From UBA1941 sp046329575 (GTDB lineage Bacteria > Bacteroidota > Bacteroidia > Chitinophagales > LD1), in NCBI GenBank assembly GCA_046329575.1, contig JAXLUJ010000007.1, forward strand, positions 206,705 through 270,704: a stretch of 64,000 nt of DNA, written 5' to 3'. Below, piece after piece: positions 48,368 to 57,375 of the stretch. The translations under genes were made by a program, and so were the position numbers. Position 1 is the first letter of the stretch. Each line of letters opens with the position of its first letter. Under the pieces are notes generated by a model. The model ran no database searches. It saw only the letters and a program-made list of their open reading frames with translations, and was not told where the DNA came from.

Positions 48368-48383
48368 CGCAAACAGCAGCACA

Positions 48384-49244
48384 ATGGATCCATTACAAAA
48401 GGGCGAGAAGTGGAAAAGTAAAATTCAGCGAATTATCAATTCCACCGCAGCCTTCTGCATTGCGTACCTCATTTGTGTATTCGGCTATTATCTCTCCACC
48501 GCATTAATGGGAAAATTTCTGGGCTTTGATGCGTGGGTGTACTATTACGGCGTAAAGTTCATTGCAGGTAAAGCCACCTGGGGTCGCCTTACCATCTTTT
48601 TCACTTATGGTACCGGCTCCATGTTCTTGTTACTGTTCAGCGGTCTTTGTATCTATCTTTTCTATAAGTTGAAGGAACGGCTTTTGGTCATTAATCTGAT
48701 CTGGCTATGGGGCTTCGTAATCGGCAGTTCTATGTTTTGCACTCAGTTCATCATGCCGGCCTTGAGCGCACAGGAATATAACTCGCCTTTCTATCAGAAT
48801 CTTGCCGTAGTGTTTGCCTGGCTTTACTTACCCGTAGCCTTGGTTTATTTTCTGGCATTTCCCGCCTTAGCGCTGTTGGTTTTCTTCTCCGTTTATTCCA
48901 GTAAGCCTTTCCTCAGTTTGTCGTATTCTTTTTCGAAAGTGAACAAGGCCAAACGCAAACGCAAATATTTTCTGGAAACCGTGTTCCTGCCATTTATAAT
49001 TGGCGCATCAGCTATGCTGGCCTTCACTTTCCCGCTCAACATGTATGTGAACCTTCTTTATGTAGCAGTCATCGGGCTTTCACTCATTCTTTCCTTCTTT
49101 ATCATTAATATTCAGGATATGAAAGTGGACGAGGTGTTGCGGTATAAAACACTTCAAACCATCAATATTCCTCTTTTGGTGATTTTATTTCTGATTGCTA
49201 CCTTCATCTGGGTTACCTTCGGCGGTATCTTTATAGGATTTTAA
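48384..49244 (+). CDS. Multi-spanning membrane protein, partner of the exosortase
   Basis: 286 residues with about seven predicted membrane helices (the N-terminal 20 residues are polar and basic) and a Lys/Arg-rich loop around 185-195. No family recognised. Its stop codon shares bases with the start codon of the exosortase gene (TAATG at 49242-49246), so translation is coupled and the two products likely work together. Confidence 0.6.
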   Translation: MDPLQKGEKWKSKIQRIINSTAAFCIAYLICVFGYYLSTALMGKFLGFDAWVYYYGVKFIAGKATWGRLTIFFTYGTGSMFLLLFSGLCIYLFYKLKERLLVINLIWLWGFVIGSSMFCTQFIMPALSAQEYNSPFYQNLAVVFAWLYLPVALVYFLAFPALALLVFFSVYSSKPFLSLSYSFSKVNKAKRKRKYFLETVFLPFIIGASAMLAFTFPLNMYVNLLYVAVIGLSLILSFFIINIQDMKVDEVLRYKTLQTINIPLLVILFLIATFIWVTFGGIFIGF

Positions 49245-49804
49245 TGCTCGATTCATTTCTCAGAAAAAGATGGAAACCTCGCGAGGCTGCAGCCATTTCA
49301 TTTGCACTGCGGGTGGTATTGGCATACGGTGTATGGCGCCTGGCTTATTATTATCTCGAAACGAATTTGCCGCCGTTCTGGACCGAAATTCAGGGATGGG
49401 CGGCTTCAAAAATTGTTAGCGGCGCGGCGGGCATTCTCCGCTATTTTGGGGAAGATGTAACGTTCAACTCCCGAAATGTAATTATAAGGGGCAGCGATGG
49501 TATTTTTGTGGCCGATCACTGCATTGGTACGCCCGCCTGGGTAGTCTTTTCCATGTTCATCATCCTTTATGCAGGAAAATGGTATCATAAAGCATGGTAT
49601 ATTCCCTTCGGCGCAATTTGTATTTATGCCATGAACTCCGCTCGTACTGCGGCTCTTGCTTATTTATTGCGCTATCATTCTACCGCTTATTTCGAGTTCA
49701 GCCATCGTTACATCTACACTTTCACCATCTACTTCCTCATCTTTCTGCTCATTGTATTATGGATGGAAAAAATTTCGAACTGGGGAAGAAAAGTTAGTGG
49801 CTAG
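49244..49804 (+). CDS. Exosortase/archaeosortase family transpeptidase-like membrane protein
   Basis: 186 residues with four or five membrane helices. All three conserved residues of the exosortase family are visible: Cys in ADHCIGTPAW, Arg in NSARTAAL and His in FSHRYIYTF. These proteins cleave and sort substrates with C-terminal PEP-CTERM-like tripartite signals. Bacteroidota have several short variants (XrtF, XrtN, XrtX types); I cannot say which. No protein in the window ends in such a signal. Confidence 0.85.
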   Translation: MLDSFLRKRWKPREAAAISFALRVVLAYGVWRLAYYYLETNLPPFWTEIQGWAASKIVSGAAGILRYFGEDVTFNSRNVIIRGSDGIFVADHCIGTPAWVVFSMFIILYAGKWYHKAWYIPFGAICIYAMNSARTAALAYLLRYHSTAYFEFSHRYIYTFTIYFLIFLLIVLWMEKISNWGRKVSG

Positions 49805-50276
49805 CGGCTTCAATCATTTTGAGATGTTCGTCATCGTCCCAGTCTGCCGCGGCCGTTTGCTCTTTTACCACACTTCCGTTTACATTAATAAGGTACGTAG
49901 TTGGCCAGGTGTGAATGCCAATGCGGTTCATCGATTCCAAACTGTGCAATATCAATAGGCTGCCGCCAAAACGAGCTTCCATTTGGCGAAGTTTTTCCAA
50001 TGGCTCATCGCTTATGGCTACTACAAGAAGTTGCGGCTGCTGCCGGCCGGCCTGAATCATTCCCGGCATTTCGTGTAAACAAGGCCCGCACCAGGTTTGA
50101 AAGAAGTTAATAAGCTGCGGATGCCCTTTTGCTTCGGCCCAATCGAAAGGCTGGCCGTTCAACCGTTCCAGTTTTAATTGCTGAAAAGAAAGCGTTGGCG
50201 GTATTCGATATTTCTGATAAAGGTAGGCGCCTGCCGCCAGAACCAGCACGGGCAACAGATATTTCAAATATTTCAT
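49794..50276 (-). CDS. Thioredoxin-like (TlpA/ResA) membrane-anchored oxidoreductase
   Basis: 160 residues with an N-terminal membrane anchor (about 5-20) and a thioredoxin fold with the active site WCGPC (in FFQTWCGPCLHEM) and a cis-Pro (WPTTYLI). It should reduce disulfides or cytochrome c maturation partners in the periplasm. Its start overlaps the pyrophosphatase stop by 4 bp. Its last 11 bp overlap the exosortase gene on the other strand. Confidence 0.9.
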   Translation of the reverse strand: MKYLKYLLPVLVLAAGAYLYQKYRIPPTLSFQQLKLERLNGQPFDWAEAKGHPQLINFFQTWCGPCLHEMPGMIQAGRQQPQLLVVAISDEPLEKLRQMEARFGGSLLILHSLESMNRIGIHTWPTTYLINVNGSVVKEQTAAADWDDDEHLKMIEAASH

Positions 50277-50890
50277 TTTCGAAAACGATTTTGATAGTCA
50301 ATCTGACTCCTTCTAATCACCTCATAGGCTTCTTCTTTTCCATAAACAGCCGCAATTTCCACTCGGTTCGTAGTATCGTCAGGTCCTTTTTTGTAAGTAA
50401 GAAAATAATGCTTCAGTCTTTTAATCACGGCTTCATTGGCATCAGCAATATCGCGCCATTCGTCATACACTTCATCGCCCTGCATCACCGCAATTATTTT
50501 ATCGTCGGCTTCATTTCCATCCAACATTCTAAAGCCGCCAATGGGTATCGCAAACACCAGAATGCCGGAGCGCGCAATAGTTTTTTCGGTAAGAATGCAA
50601 ATGTCTAATGGATCCTGATCGCCAATAATGTGACTGCGGCCGGTTTTCTCCGCGCAAAAATTACCGGTTTCTACATCGCACAAGGTTTGCGGCAAAAAGC
50701 CGTACAAAGCGGGAACAACATTCGAAAATTGCTGCGGACGATCAACCTTAATCAAACCCGAGGCTTTGTCAACTTCATACTTTACCGTATCGGTAGGAAC
50801 GATTTCGATAAAGGCCGTGCAAATTTCCGGCGCCTTTTCACCAAGAGAAACGCCATGCCAGGGATGTAGGGTATATTCTGAATATTGCAT
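50273..50890 (-). CDS. ppa: Inorganic pyrophosphatase, family I
   Basis: 205 residues from the ATG at 50888-50890; a further 45 codons upstream are open but have no family character. The active-site motif GDQDPLD with the preceding DxD-type residues, and EADDKIIAV further on, are typical of soluble Mg-dependent pyrophosphatases. It hydrolyses PPi from biosynthesis. Coupled to the thioredoxin-like gene. Confidence 0.92.
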   Translation of the reverse strand: MQYSEYTLHPWHGVSLGEKAPEICTAFIEIVPTDTVKYEVDKASGLIKVDRPQQFSNVVPALYGFLPQTLCDVETGNFCAEKTGRSHIIGDQDPLDICILTEKTIARSGILVFAIPIGGFRMLDGNEADDKIIAVMQGDEVYDEWRDIADANEAVIKRLKHYFLTYKKGPDDTTNRVEIAAVYGKEEAYEVIRRSQIDYQNRFRK

Positions 50891-51064
50891 AAAGTGAAGT
50901 AAGGGAATAGGCCGGAGTGTTCCTAAATATTTGCGAAATTTGAGCATCCTAAAATTATCAAATCGCGGAATCATCGAATCATCAAATTGGCGGGTATGGT
51001 GATAATACTTGGTTGTATGCAACAAAAATCACCTGCCAGCGTATTCCAATAAGAGAAGAATCCG

Positions 51065-51880
51065 ATGCGAAAACTACTTATACTTTTTTCGGTGTGCTTC
51101 GCAATGAACTGCAGCGCCCAAAAAACAAAAATCTACACCTCGCTTAGCGAAGCGCTTGCTAATCCGCAGGCGGTTGTAGTGCTCGATCTGAAAGGTCAGG
51201 CACTAACCTCGCTGCCCGATGGCTTATCGCAATGCTCCAATCTTGAAAAAATCGATCTCTCAGGAAATGCACTTGTGGCGTTTCCCAAGCAGTTACTGAG
51301 TTTGCCGAAGTTGAAAATCGTTGCTCTCAGTAACAATCAGCTTACAACAGTGCCTGCCGAAATTGCTTCCCTGAAAATGCTAATGAACCTGCGATTGGAT
51401 GCCAATCCCTTTGTAAACCCGGTGGCCGATTTGAAAAAAATTGCAGCATGCGAAAATCTGGTGTCGCTCAACTTTTCGGCCAATAAGGTTGCTGCATTTC
51501 CGGTGGAACTGGTGCGGATGAAAAATCTTCAGGAGCTGGATCTGGGCTACGGAACCATTAAAACCATTCCGGTAGAAGTTGAAAAAATGACGTCGCTAAA
51601 GCGATTGGTACTCGCTAAAAATGCGCTGATGAATTTGCCGCCTAATTTTTTTAAACTGGAAAAACTGGAAAACCTCGATATCAGTTACAACAACTTCAAT
51701 ACACTGCAAAGTGAATTTATGTTGTTACCGAATTTAGAAGTATTAGATGTGAGCTATAACAAATTGCTTTCGGCCATGCCGGCATGCAAACATATTCGCT
51801 ACATCAACATCACCAAAACCAAACTAAATCCTGAAAAATTGAAATGGGATTTGGGCGAATACGCTACTATCTTGATGTAG
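51065..51880 (+). CDS. Exported leucine-rich repeat protein
   Basis: 271 residues with a signal peptide (to about NCSAQ, 19) and eight or nine leucine-rich repeats of 23 residues (LKIVALSNNQLTTVPAEIAS, LEKIDLSGNALVAFP). No C-terminal T9SS domain is present. Likely a periplasmic or surface binding protein. Transcribed alone, divergent from pyrophosphatase. Confidence 0.85.
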   Translation: MRKLLILFSVCFAMNCSAQKTKIYTSLSEALANPQAVVVLDLKGQALTSLPDGLSQCSNLEKIDLSGNALVAFPKQLLSLPKLKIVALSNNQLTTVPAEIASLKMLMNLRLDANPFVNPVADLKKIAACENLVSLNFSANKVAAFPVELVRMKNLQELDLGYGTIKTIPVEVEKMTSLKRLVLAKNALMNLPPNFFKLEKLENLDISYNNFNTLQSEFMLLPNLEVLDVSYNKLLSAMPACKHIRYINITKTKLNPEKLKWDLGEYATILM

Positions 51881-51882
51881 CT

Positions 51883-52197
51883 TTAATAGCCGCAACGTTC
51901 GCGCACTTTTCGTTTGAATTCTTCTTTTTCCGCATCGCTCATATGCGCCATTTTCATACGCATACGTTCGCGCCAAAATCTTTTCTTGCCGCCGTGCTGA
52001 AATCGGAAACCCGCGCCACCAAACAAGATGCGGCTAATAACCAATAAGCCAAACGCTTGCCAGTAGGTAATTGTTTTAAAGTTGAAGATGGAAGGAATTA
52101 CCGCATTCCAAAGCCACTGAAAACCCCAAACAAAAGCAAAGAAAAGTGGGATCATCAATAGCGCGAACAACACGCCTTTGCAGATTTTCCAGAGCAT
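51883..52197 (-). CDS. Small membrane protein encoded after an ECF sigma factor
   Basis: 104 residues with two membrane helices (about 8-30 and 45-65) and a basic, Met/Glu/Arg-rich tail ending in DAEKEEFKRKVRERCGY. It lies 3 nt after the sigma factor gene, a position usual for regulators of that factor, but there is no anti-sigma zinc-binding or RskA-like motif. Function unknown; a sigma-factor partner is an inference from position. Confidence 0.55.
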   Translation of the reverse strand: MLWKICKGVLFALLMIPLFFAFVWGFQWLWNAVIPSIFNFKTITYWQAFGLLVISRILFGGAGFRFQHGGKKRFWRERMRMKMAHMSDAEKEEFKRKVRERCGY

Positions 52198-52200
52198 AAT

Positions 52201-52782
52201 TTATTTTTTAAATAAGTCTTCGTAAAGTTCCTGCAATTCGGTGCGCAGAAAAAGCACCGCATACCTTTTACGCGATAACAAAGTGTTCAAATTGGCGCCC
52301 GTGATCTCGGCAATTTCCTGAAAGCTTTTGTCTTCCAGCTCGTGCATCACAAAAACCTCCCGCTGATCTTTCGGTAATTTTGCCAACGATTCGGTAATGG
52401 TTTTCATAATCAAATCGTTCATCATCATTGCCTCCGGTGATCCGTCATTTGCCGGTAGCATATCACTTAACGATAAACGTTCTCCTTCTTCATTAGAACC
52501 AACTTGATGGTCGTCTAACAAATCCGGACGTTTCTTTCGGTAGAAATCGGTAATACGGTTGCGAGCCACAGTGAACAACCAGGAAGCCACTTGTTCTACC
52601 GGCCGCATCACACGGAAGGAATTGACAAACTCATACATCACATCCTGAAGGATGTCCTCAGCATCTTCGGTGGTAGGAACCCGCTGGCGGATAAAATTCT
52701 GCAGGCGTTTGCTTTCCTTGCGAAACGTTTCTACCACCTTTACATTAACGGGATCGGCCATGGTGAGCGCGATAGTAGTCAT
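52201..52782 (-). CDS. ECF-type RNA polymerase sigma factor
   Basis: 193 residues with region 2 (about 30-95: ILQDVMYEFVNSFR, then SWLFTVARNRITDFYRKK) and region 4 (about 130-180: SLAKLPKDQREVFVMHELEDKSFQEIAEITG). It should direct transcription of a specific set of promoters. The first gene of a two-gene unit with the small membrane protein. The signal it answers to is not visible. Confidence 0.92.
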   Translation of the reverse strand: MTTIALTMADPVNVKVVETFRKESKRLQNFIRQRVPTTEDAEDILQDVMYEFVNSFRVMRPVEQVASWLFTVARNRITDFYRKKRPDLLDDHQVGSNEEGERLSLSDMLPANDGSPEAMMMNDLIMKTITESLAKLPKDQREVFVMHELEDKSFQEIAEITGANLNTLLSRKRYAVLFLRTELQELYEDLFKK

Positions 52783-52915
52783 TTTTGAACTTTAAATATG
52801 TAGCTCTAATGACGCACAGCCCTTTAAGTTATTGTAAATGCCAAATTGTAAATGCGAATTGCTAAAGACCCTGCTGTAATTACGCACACATATTCAACTG
52901 GTTAGGTAGAACGAT

Positions 52916-54172
52916 TTAAGCTTTTTTAGCTTTCGAAGGCGTAGCCTTTTTGCGTTTGGCAGTTTCTTTTAAAATCTCATGGCCCATTTTATCGCGCTTG
53001 GTTTGCAGATAAAACAGATTGTGCGGATTGGGAGCCACTTCCATTGGTACATTTTCAACAATCTCCAGACCATAACCTATCAAACCCACCCGTTTCTTCG
53101 GGTTATTGGTCATCAGCTTCATTTTTTTCACGCCCAAATCGTTCAAAATTTGCGCGCCAACGCCATAGTCGCGGTTATCCATATTGAAACCCAAAGCCAG
53201 ATTGGCATCTACCGTATCCTTGCCTTTTTCCTGCAACCGATAGGCATGAAGCTTGTTCAGTAGCCCTATGCCCCGGCCTTCCTGTTGAATGTAAAGTATC
53301 ACACCCTTTCCGGCCTTTTCAACCGTACGCATGGCGGCATGCAATTGATCGCCACAATCGCAGCGCAGTGAACCGAGAATATCTCCTGTGGCACAACTGG
53401 AATGCACCCGAACCAGTACCGGCTCGCCTTCCTTCCAGGTTCCTTTTACAAGCGCCATGTGAACGTCGTTGTTGTTGAGCTGGGCATAGGCCACTAATTT
53501 GAAATCGCCATACTTGGTAGGCATTTTAATCACTTCTTCTCGCCTGATTAGCCGCTCGTTCTTCATACGATAAGCAATCAGATCTTTTATTGAAATGATT
53601 TTCATTTTATACTTCTTCGCTAACTTGAGTAAATCAGGCAAACGCGCCATGCTGCCGTCTTCATTCATAATTTCTACCAGCACACCGGCTTCCTCCAAAC
53701 CGGCCAATCGCGCCAAATCAACAGTTGCTTCCGTGTGGCCGGTACGGCGTAATACACCGCCTTCTTTTGCAATCAACGGGAAAATATGACCGGGCCGCGC
53801 GAACTCTTCGTTACGCACTTTTGGATCAATCATCGCGCGAATCGTTTTGGATCGATCATGCGCCGAAATTCCCGTTGTACAACCATGACCTTTCAGGTCG
53901 ATAGAAACGGTAAATGCGGTTTCATGATTCGATGAGTTTGTGCCTACCATAAAATCGAGATGAAGCCGTTCGGCAATCGCCTGCGAAATAGGTGTACAAA
54001 TCAGGCCGCGCCCGGCTTTCGACATAAAATTGATCATTTCAGGCGTAACATGGCGCGCCGCACCAATAAAATCGCCTTCGTTTTCGCGGTCTTCATCATC
54101 AACCACAATCACCAGTTTACCTTTTTTAATATCGGCAATGGCCTCGGGAATTGTATTCAGTTTTGATTTCAT
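52916..54172 (-). CDS. ribBA: Bifunctional riboflavin enzyme RibBA
   Basis: 418 residues from the ATG at 54170-54172 (an upstream ATG adds 6 residues). The N-terminal half is 3,4-dihydroxy-2-butanone-4-phosphate synthase (VVDDEDRENEGDF, RTGHTEATVDLA). The C-terminal half is GTP cyclohydrolase II with the zinc ligands in SSCATGDILGSLRCDCG and the RGIGL and NPKKRVGL segments. It makes two precursors of riboflavin. It ends in a Lys/Ala-rich tail. It is the third gene after two glycosyltransferase genes, almost overlapping. Confidence 0.96.
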   Translation of the reverse strand: MKSKLNTIPEAIADIKKGKLVIVVDDEDRENEGDFIGAARHVTPEMINFMSKAGRGLICTPISQAIAERLHLDFMVGTNSSNHETAFTVSIDLKGHGCTTGISAHDRSKTIRAMIDPKVRNEEFARPGHIFPLIAKEGGVLRRTGHTEATVDLARLAGLEEAGVLVEIMNEDGSMARLPDLLKLAKKYKMKIISIKDLIAYRMKNERLIRREEVIKMPTKYGDFKLVAYAQLNNNDVHMALVKGTWKEGEPVLVRVHSSCATGDILGSLRCDCGDQLHAAMRTVEKAGKGVILYIQQEGRGIGLLNKLHAYRLQEKGKDTVDANLALGFNMDNRDYGVGAQILNDLGVKKMKLMTNNPKKRVGLIGYGLEIVENVPMEVAPNPHNLFYLQTKRDKMGHEILKETAKRKKATPSKAKKA

Positions 54173-54182
54173 TTTTAAGTTT

Positions 54183-55382
54183 TCAAACATGCCGCTTGGT
54201 AGGGTTCCAGGCGCCGGAGTTCACCCCTCTTACATATCGCCACCAACCTACTGCAAGCGCTGCATTCATCGAAATAAAATAGGATGCAAATCTAAGTAAA
54301 CTGAAACGGATGCCGGCGTTTTTCAACCAACCATCTATCCATGGCGATGCAATCAGCAGCAACATCCCCAGCAACATCACTTTCCATATCAGGTGGAAAG
54401 GCCATAGCACTGCCAGTGCAACCAGCATCAGTAACAGCCATAATGGCCCCAGCCAACGCAAAACCTTGTGCGACCAAAAGCAAAATCCCACCGCATCAAA
54501 ACGTAACAGCATATTTCTAAAAGCGGAAAGATTCTGGAAATTGCCGGTGCTGATACGGGTTTTGCGTTTGAATTCTTCCTGCACTTCTGCGGGAATGTCT
54601 TCATAACATCGCGCTTCCGGATTCAGAATTACCTTGTGGCCCATCTGCAACGTCTTCATGCTGATGTAAAAGTCTTCCATCAAAAAGTTAGTTGGAATTT
54701 CAGACAGACAATTGCTGCGAATGGCATAACATGCGCCAAAAGCGCCTTGCATGGCGCCCCACAACAAACCTTCCCGGTATTTAATACTGTTTTCGCGCTG
54801 AATGTAAAACTGCTCCTGTGCGGCTATGCCATCTTGCTGCGGAATCAAATTCAAAACATTAGCGCCGGTAAGCGCCACACGGTCATCGGCAAAATAAGCC
54901 ACCAGTTCTGCTATCGTTTTCTGTTCGAAAATCACATTGGCATCGGTTAACACCAAAATGCAATCTGCTGCATGTTGCTCGCGAATTTTTTGTATCAGTT
55001 GGTTCAACACGCCCGATTTACCGCTGCGTTTTTCAAAAGCAAAAAAGTGCAGCCGGCTAAACTCATCAGTCAATTGCTGAGCAATGGTATTGGTGCCGTC
55101 GGTCGATTGATCAGAACCTACATAAACATCAAGAAGGTGCGAAGGATAGTTTGTTTGAAAAACGGAACGGATCTTTTTTTCAATAATAGCGGCTTCGTTG
55201 AAAGCTGAAAACACAACAAACACTTTAGGCAATTGGTCAGAAGAGCTGAAACGCTTATATGGCAAGGCTTTTGAGCCGGAAAGCCATCGTAAAATCAATG
55301 GAAATAAAATATAGGAATGGAATAGCAGGAAAGCACAGCTACATAGCACCAACACTGCTACACCAACAACGGCTTGCATCAT
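54183..55382 (-). CDS. Membrane glycosyltransferase family 2
   Basis: 399 residues. One N-terminal helix, then a GT-A domain with VVFSAFNEAAIIEKKI, SDQSTDGT (DxD-like region), TDANVIF and MEDFYIS, then RKTRISTGNFQNL (the QxxRW-like position) and three or four C-terminal helices. It should extend a surface polysaccharide at the inner membrane. Its start overlaps the stop of the GT4 gene by 4 bp. Confidence 0.9.
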   Translation of the reverse strand: MMQAVVGVAVLVLCSCAFLLFHSYILFPLILRWLSGSKALPYKRFSSSDQLPKVFVVFSAFNEAAIIEKKIRSVFQTNYPSHLLDVYVGSDQSTDGTNTIAQQLTDEFSRLHFFAFEKRSGKSGVLNQLIQKIREQHAADCILVLTDANVIFEQKTIAELVAYFADDRVALTGANVLNLIPQQDGIAAQEQFYIQRENSIKYREGLLWGAMQGAFGACYAIRSNCLSEIPTNFLMEDFYISMKTLQMGHKVILNPEARCYEDIPAEVQEEFKRKTRISTGNFQNLSAFRNMLLRFDAVGFCFWSHKVLRWLGPLWLLLMLVALAVLWPFHLIWKVMLLGMLLLIASPWIDGWLKNAGIRFSLLRFASYFISMNAALAVGWWRYVRGVNSGAWNPTKRHV

Positions 55383-56602
55383 GGCCGCCGTATTGACGTA
55401 AGATAATGCAACATCTCCTTACATAATTTTCGGTTATCGTAGCTTTCACGAACCAGTTGCTGCGCTTCCTTTCCCATCGAAATGCGCTTATCGGTATGGT
55501 ACAACAGTTCGGTAATATACGTGGCGAAATTTCTTGCTGAATCGGCAATGTGTATGTTCTTTCCACTTCGGTAGTCGATGCTTTCGGCACCCACTGTGGT
55601 AGAAACAATGGCGCGCCCTAAAGCCATGGCCTCCACTATTTTTACGCGCATACCGCTTCCGGCAAAAAGGGGAACAATGCAAATCGATTTCGAAAGCAAA
55701 AATTCACGGGCGTCCTGCACTTCGCCTAATACGCGCACGCCTTTCATACGCATATTTTTCATATCGTCAGGAAAGTTGCGCCCGGCCAAATAGAACTTGG
55801 CGTCTTTTTTCTGACGAAGCACCTGTGGCCAAACATCGCGCAGAAACCATTTGATGCCTTCATAATTAGGCAACCAGTCCATTCCGCCAATAAAGGCAAC
55901 TGCACTTTCTTCATTGATGGCCGTAAAATCAGGCAATTCATCAAAAACATAACCAATAGGAAAGGCCATAGCGGGCGTTTTTGAACGGCTATTGCTGCGA
56001 AAAATGTCGAGATCTACTTTACTCACCGGCACTACAGCATCGGCCCTGAAAATATTAGATAATTCAAACCGCTTCATGCGTTTGGCCAGAATGTTGAGGT
56101 AGTAGCGCTTCAACAGGTTTTTTTCATTGTCGCGCAGGCGTTCCCAAATTTTGTACTCCACATTATGTGGCCGTAGCACTACTTGTGTTTTGGTATTTCC
56201 TGTTTCGCGCAGGGTTTCGCGAACGGCCTCGTAATACCGCATCAGGTAAATGCCTTCCAGTAAAATAATGTCGAACGATTCCTCACGTAACAAGTTCCGA
56301 AGTTCTTCTTCATAAGTTTTAGAATAGAAACGTTCAATATTATAGGAATCTTCAGTGAATAGGTTTTTCAGCGCATCGCGTTTTCTTATCGTAGTGTCGA
56401 TATCAATGGCAATGAACCGCGCTAATTGCTTTACATCATCCGGCAATTGTTGTAAATCGAAGAAGTGTTTTTTGGTATTGAGTGAAAGTACGGTTACCTC
56501 ATGCCCCAGTTCCGCAAATCCGCGCGTAAGGTTCAGTATTCCGATCACTTCGCCGTCCTTAACCGGATAAGGGAACTTTTTGGTTAACTGAAGGATTTTC
56601 AC
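55379..56602 (-). CDS. Glycosyltransferase family 4
   Basis: 407 residues with the GT-B fold. The N-terminal Rossmann half begins KILQLTKKFPYPVKDGEVIG. The C-terminal half has the nucleotide-sugar region FAGSGMRVKIVEAMALGRAIV, with the Glu of the EAMA segment. Cytosolic or peripheral, it transfers a sugar from an activated donor. First gene of a unit GT4-GT2-ribBA. Confidence 0.9.
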   Translation of the reverse strand: MKILQLTKKFPYPVKDGEVIGILNLTRGFAELGHEVTVLSLNTKKHFFDLQQLPDDVKQLARFIAIDIDTTIRKRDALKNLFTEDSYNIERFYSKTYEEELRNLLREESFDIILLEGIYLMRYYEAVRETLRETGNTKTQVVLRPHNVEYKIWERLRDNEKNLLKRYYLNILAKRMKRFELSNIFRADAVVPVSKVDLDIFRSNSRSKTPAMAFPIGYVFDELPDFTAINEESAVAFIGGMDWLPNYEGIKWFLRDVWPQVLRQKKDAKFYLAGRNFPDDMKNMRMKGVRVLGEVQDAREFLLSKSICIVPLFAGSGMRVKIVEAMALGRAIVSTTVGAESIDYRSGKNIHIADSARNFATYITELLYHTDKRISMGKEAQQLVRESYDNRKLCKEMLHYLTSIRRP

Positions 56603-56646
56603 GGCGGCGAAAGTAAGTAAAGTGCAACTACTGCCGCAAGGGAAGT

Positions 56647-56677
56647 TAAAAAAGAAACGGCCACCTTGCGGCAGCCG
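56647..56677 (-). terminator. Intrinsic terminator after the hsp20 gene
   Basis: On the minus strand CGGCTGCC, loop GCAA, GGTGGCCG form an 8-bp stem with two wobble pairs, followed by a T-rich run (TTTCTTTTTTT). It lies about 30 bp after the stop codon of the hsp20 gene. Confidence 0.8.
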
Positions 56678-56707
56678 TCCCTAAACCTAAACCCACTTAT
56701 GAAAAAC

Positions 56708-57124
56708 TTATGCAACTTTCACTTCAAACTTTTCTTTCGCCCTGGCTTCTTCCATTTTAGGAAGCGTTACGAATAGAATGCCATTTTTGTATTCTGCTCC
56801 AATTTTTGCGCCATCTACTGTTTTTGGCAGCGTGAAGGCCCTTTTAAAAGAGGAGAACCGGAATTCGTTACGAGTATAACGCTCGCCCTCCTGCAATTGT
56901 TCGGAAGTTTTTTCGGCACTAAGCGTAAGTAATTGGTTGTCAACTTCAATTTTAAAATTTTCTTTTTCCCATCCCGGAGCAGCCACCTCAATTACATATT
57001 TGTCTTTGGTTTCTTTGGTGTTTACCAGTACAGGAGTTTTGAACTCATTGGAAAATCCGGTGAATTCATTGTTGAAGAAATCCATCCAGTACTTTCCGGT
57101 TTGTGGTTTTACTAACGTTGTCAT
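56708..57124 (-). CDS. Small heat-shock protein, Hsp20/alpha-crystallin family
   Basis: 138 residues from the ATG at 57122-57124. The alpha-crystallin domain spans about 35-135 (DKYVIEVAAPGWEKENFKIEVD, then EYKNGILFVTLPK). The N-terminal arm is short with FFNNEF and the C-terminal tail is FEVKVA. It prevents aggregation of unfolded proteins. Single gene with its own terminator. Confidence 0.94.
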   Translation of the reverse strand: MTTLVKPQTGKYWMDFFNNEFTGFSNEFKTPVLVNTKETKDKYVIEVAAPGWEKENFKIEVDNQLLTLSAEKTSEQLQEGERYTRNEFRFSSFKRAFTLPKTVDGAKIGAEYKNGILFVTLPKMEEARAKEKFEVKVA

Positions 57125-57375
57125 AGTGCTTTTTGTTTTATGTTTTGAAAAAATAATTACACAAAGCACTTTTCAAATGCAATGCCAGCCCCCAAAATGC
57201 GCCAGTATGGCCGAAAAGGAGCCAAACGGCCCGACAAATTTGCCGAACCCGATTTTCCCGCCAAAAAATTTGGCAGTTTGCTAGAGCCACCGCATTATCA
57301 AAATAATGTTAGGAAATGCCCGGAGCGTTTGATTTTCTTACCTTAGCGCGCCCTAAAAGTTTCCAAGTTATTCTG

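Noticed and set aside
57230..57290. Sigma-54 promoter between hsp20 and the barrel gene (TTTGGCAGTTTGCTAG)
   Set aside because: The GG and GC elements are only 6 nt apart; 10 are needed.
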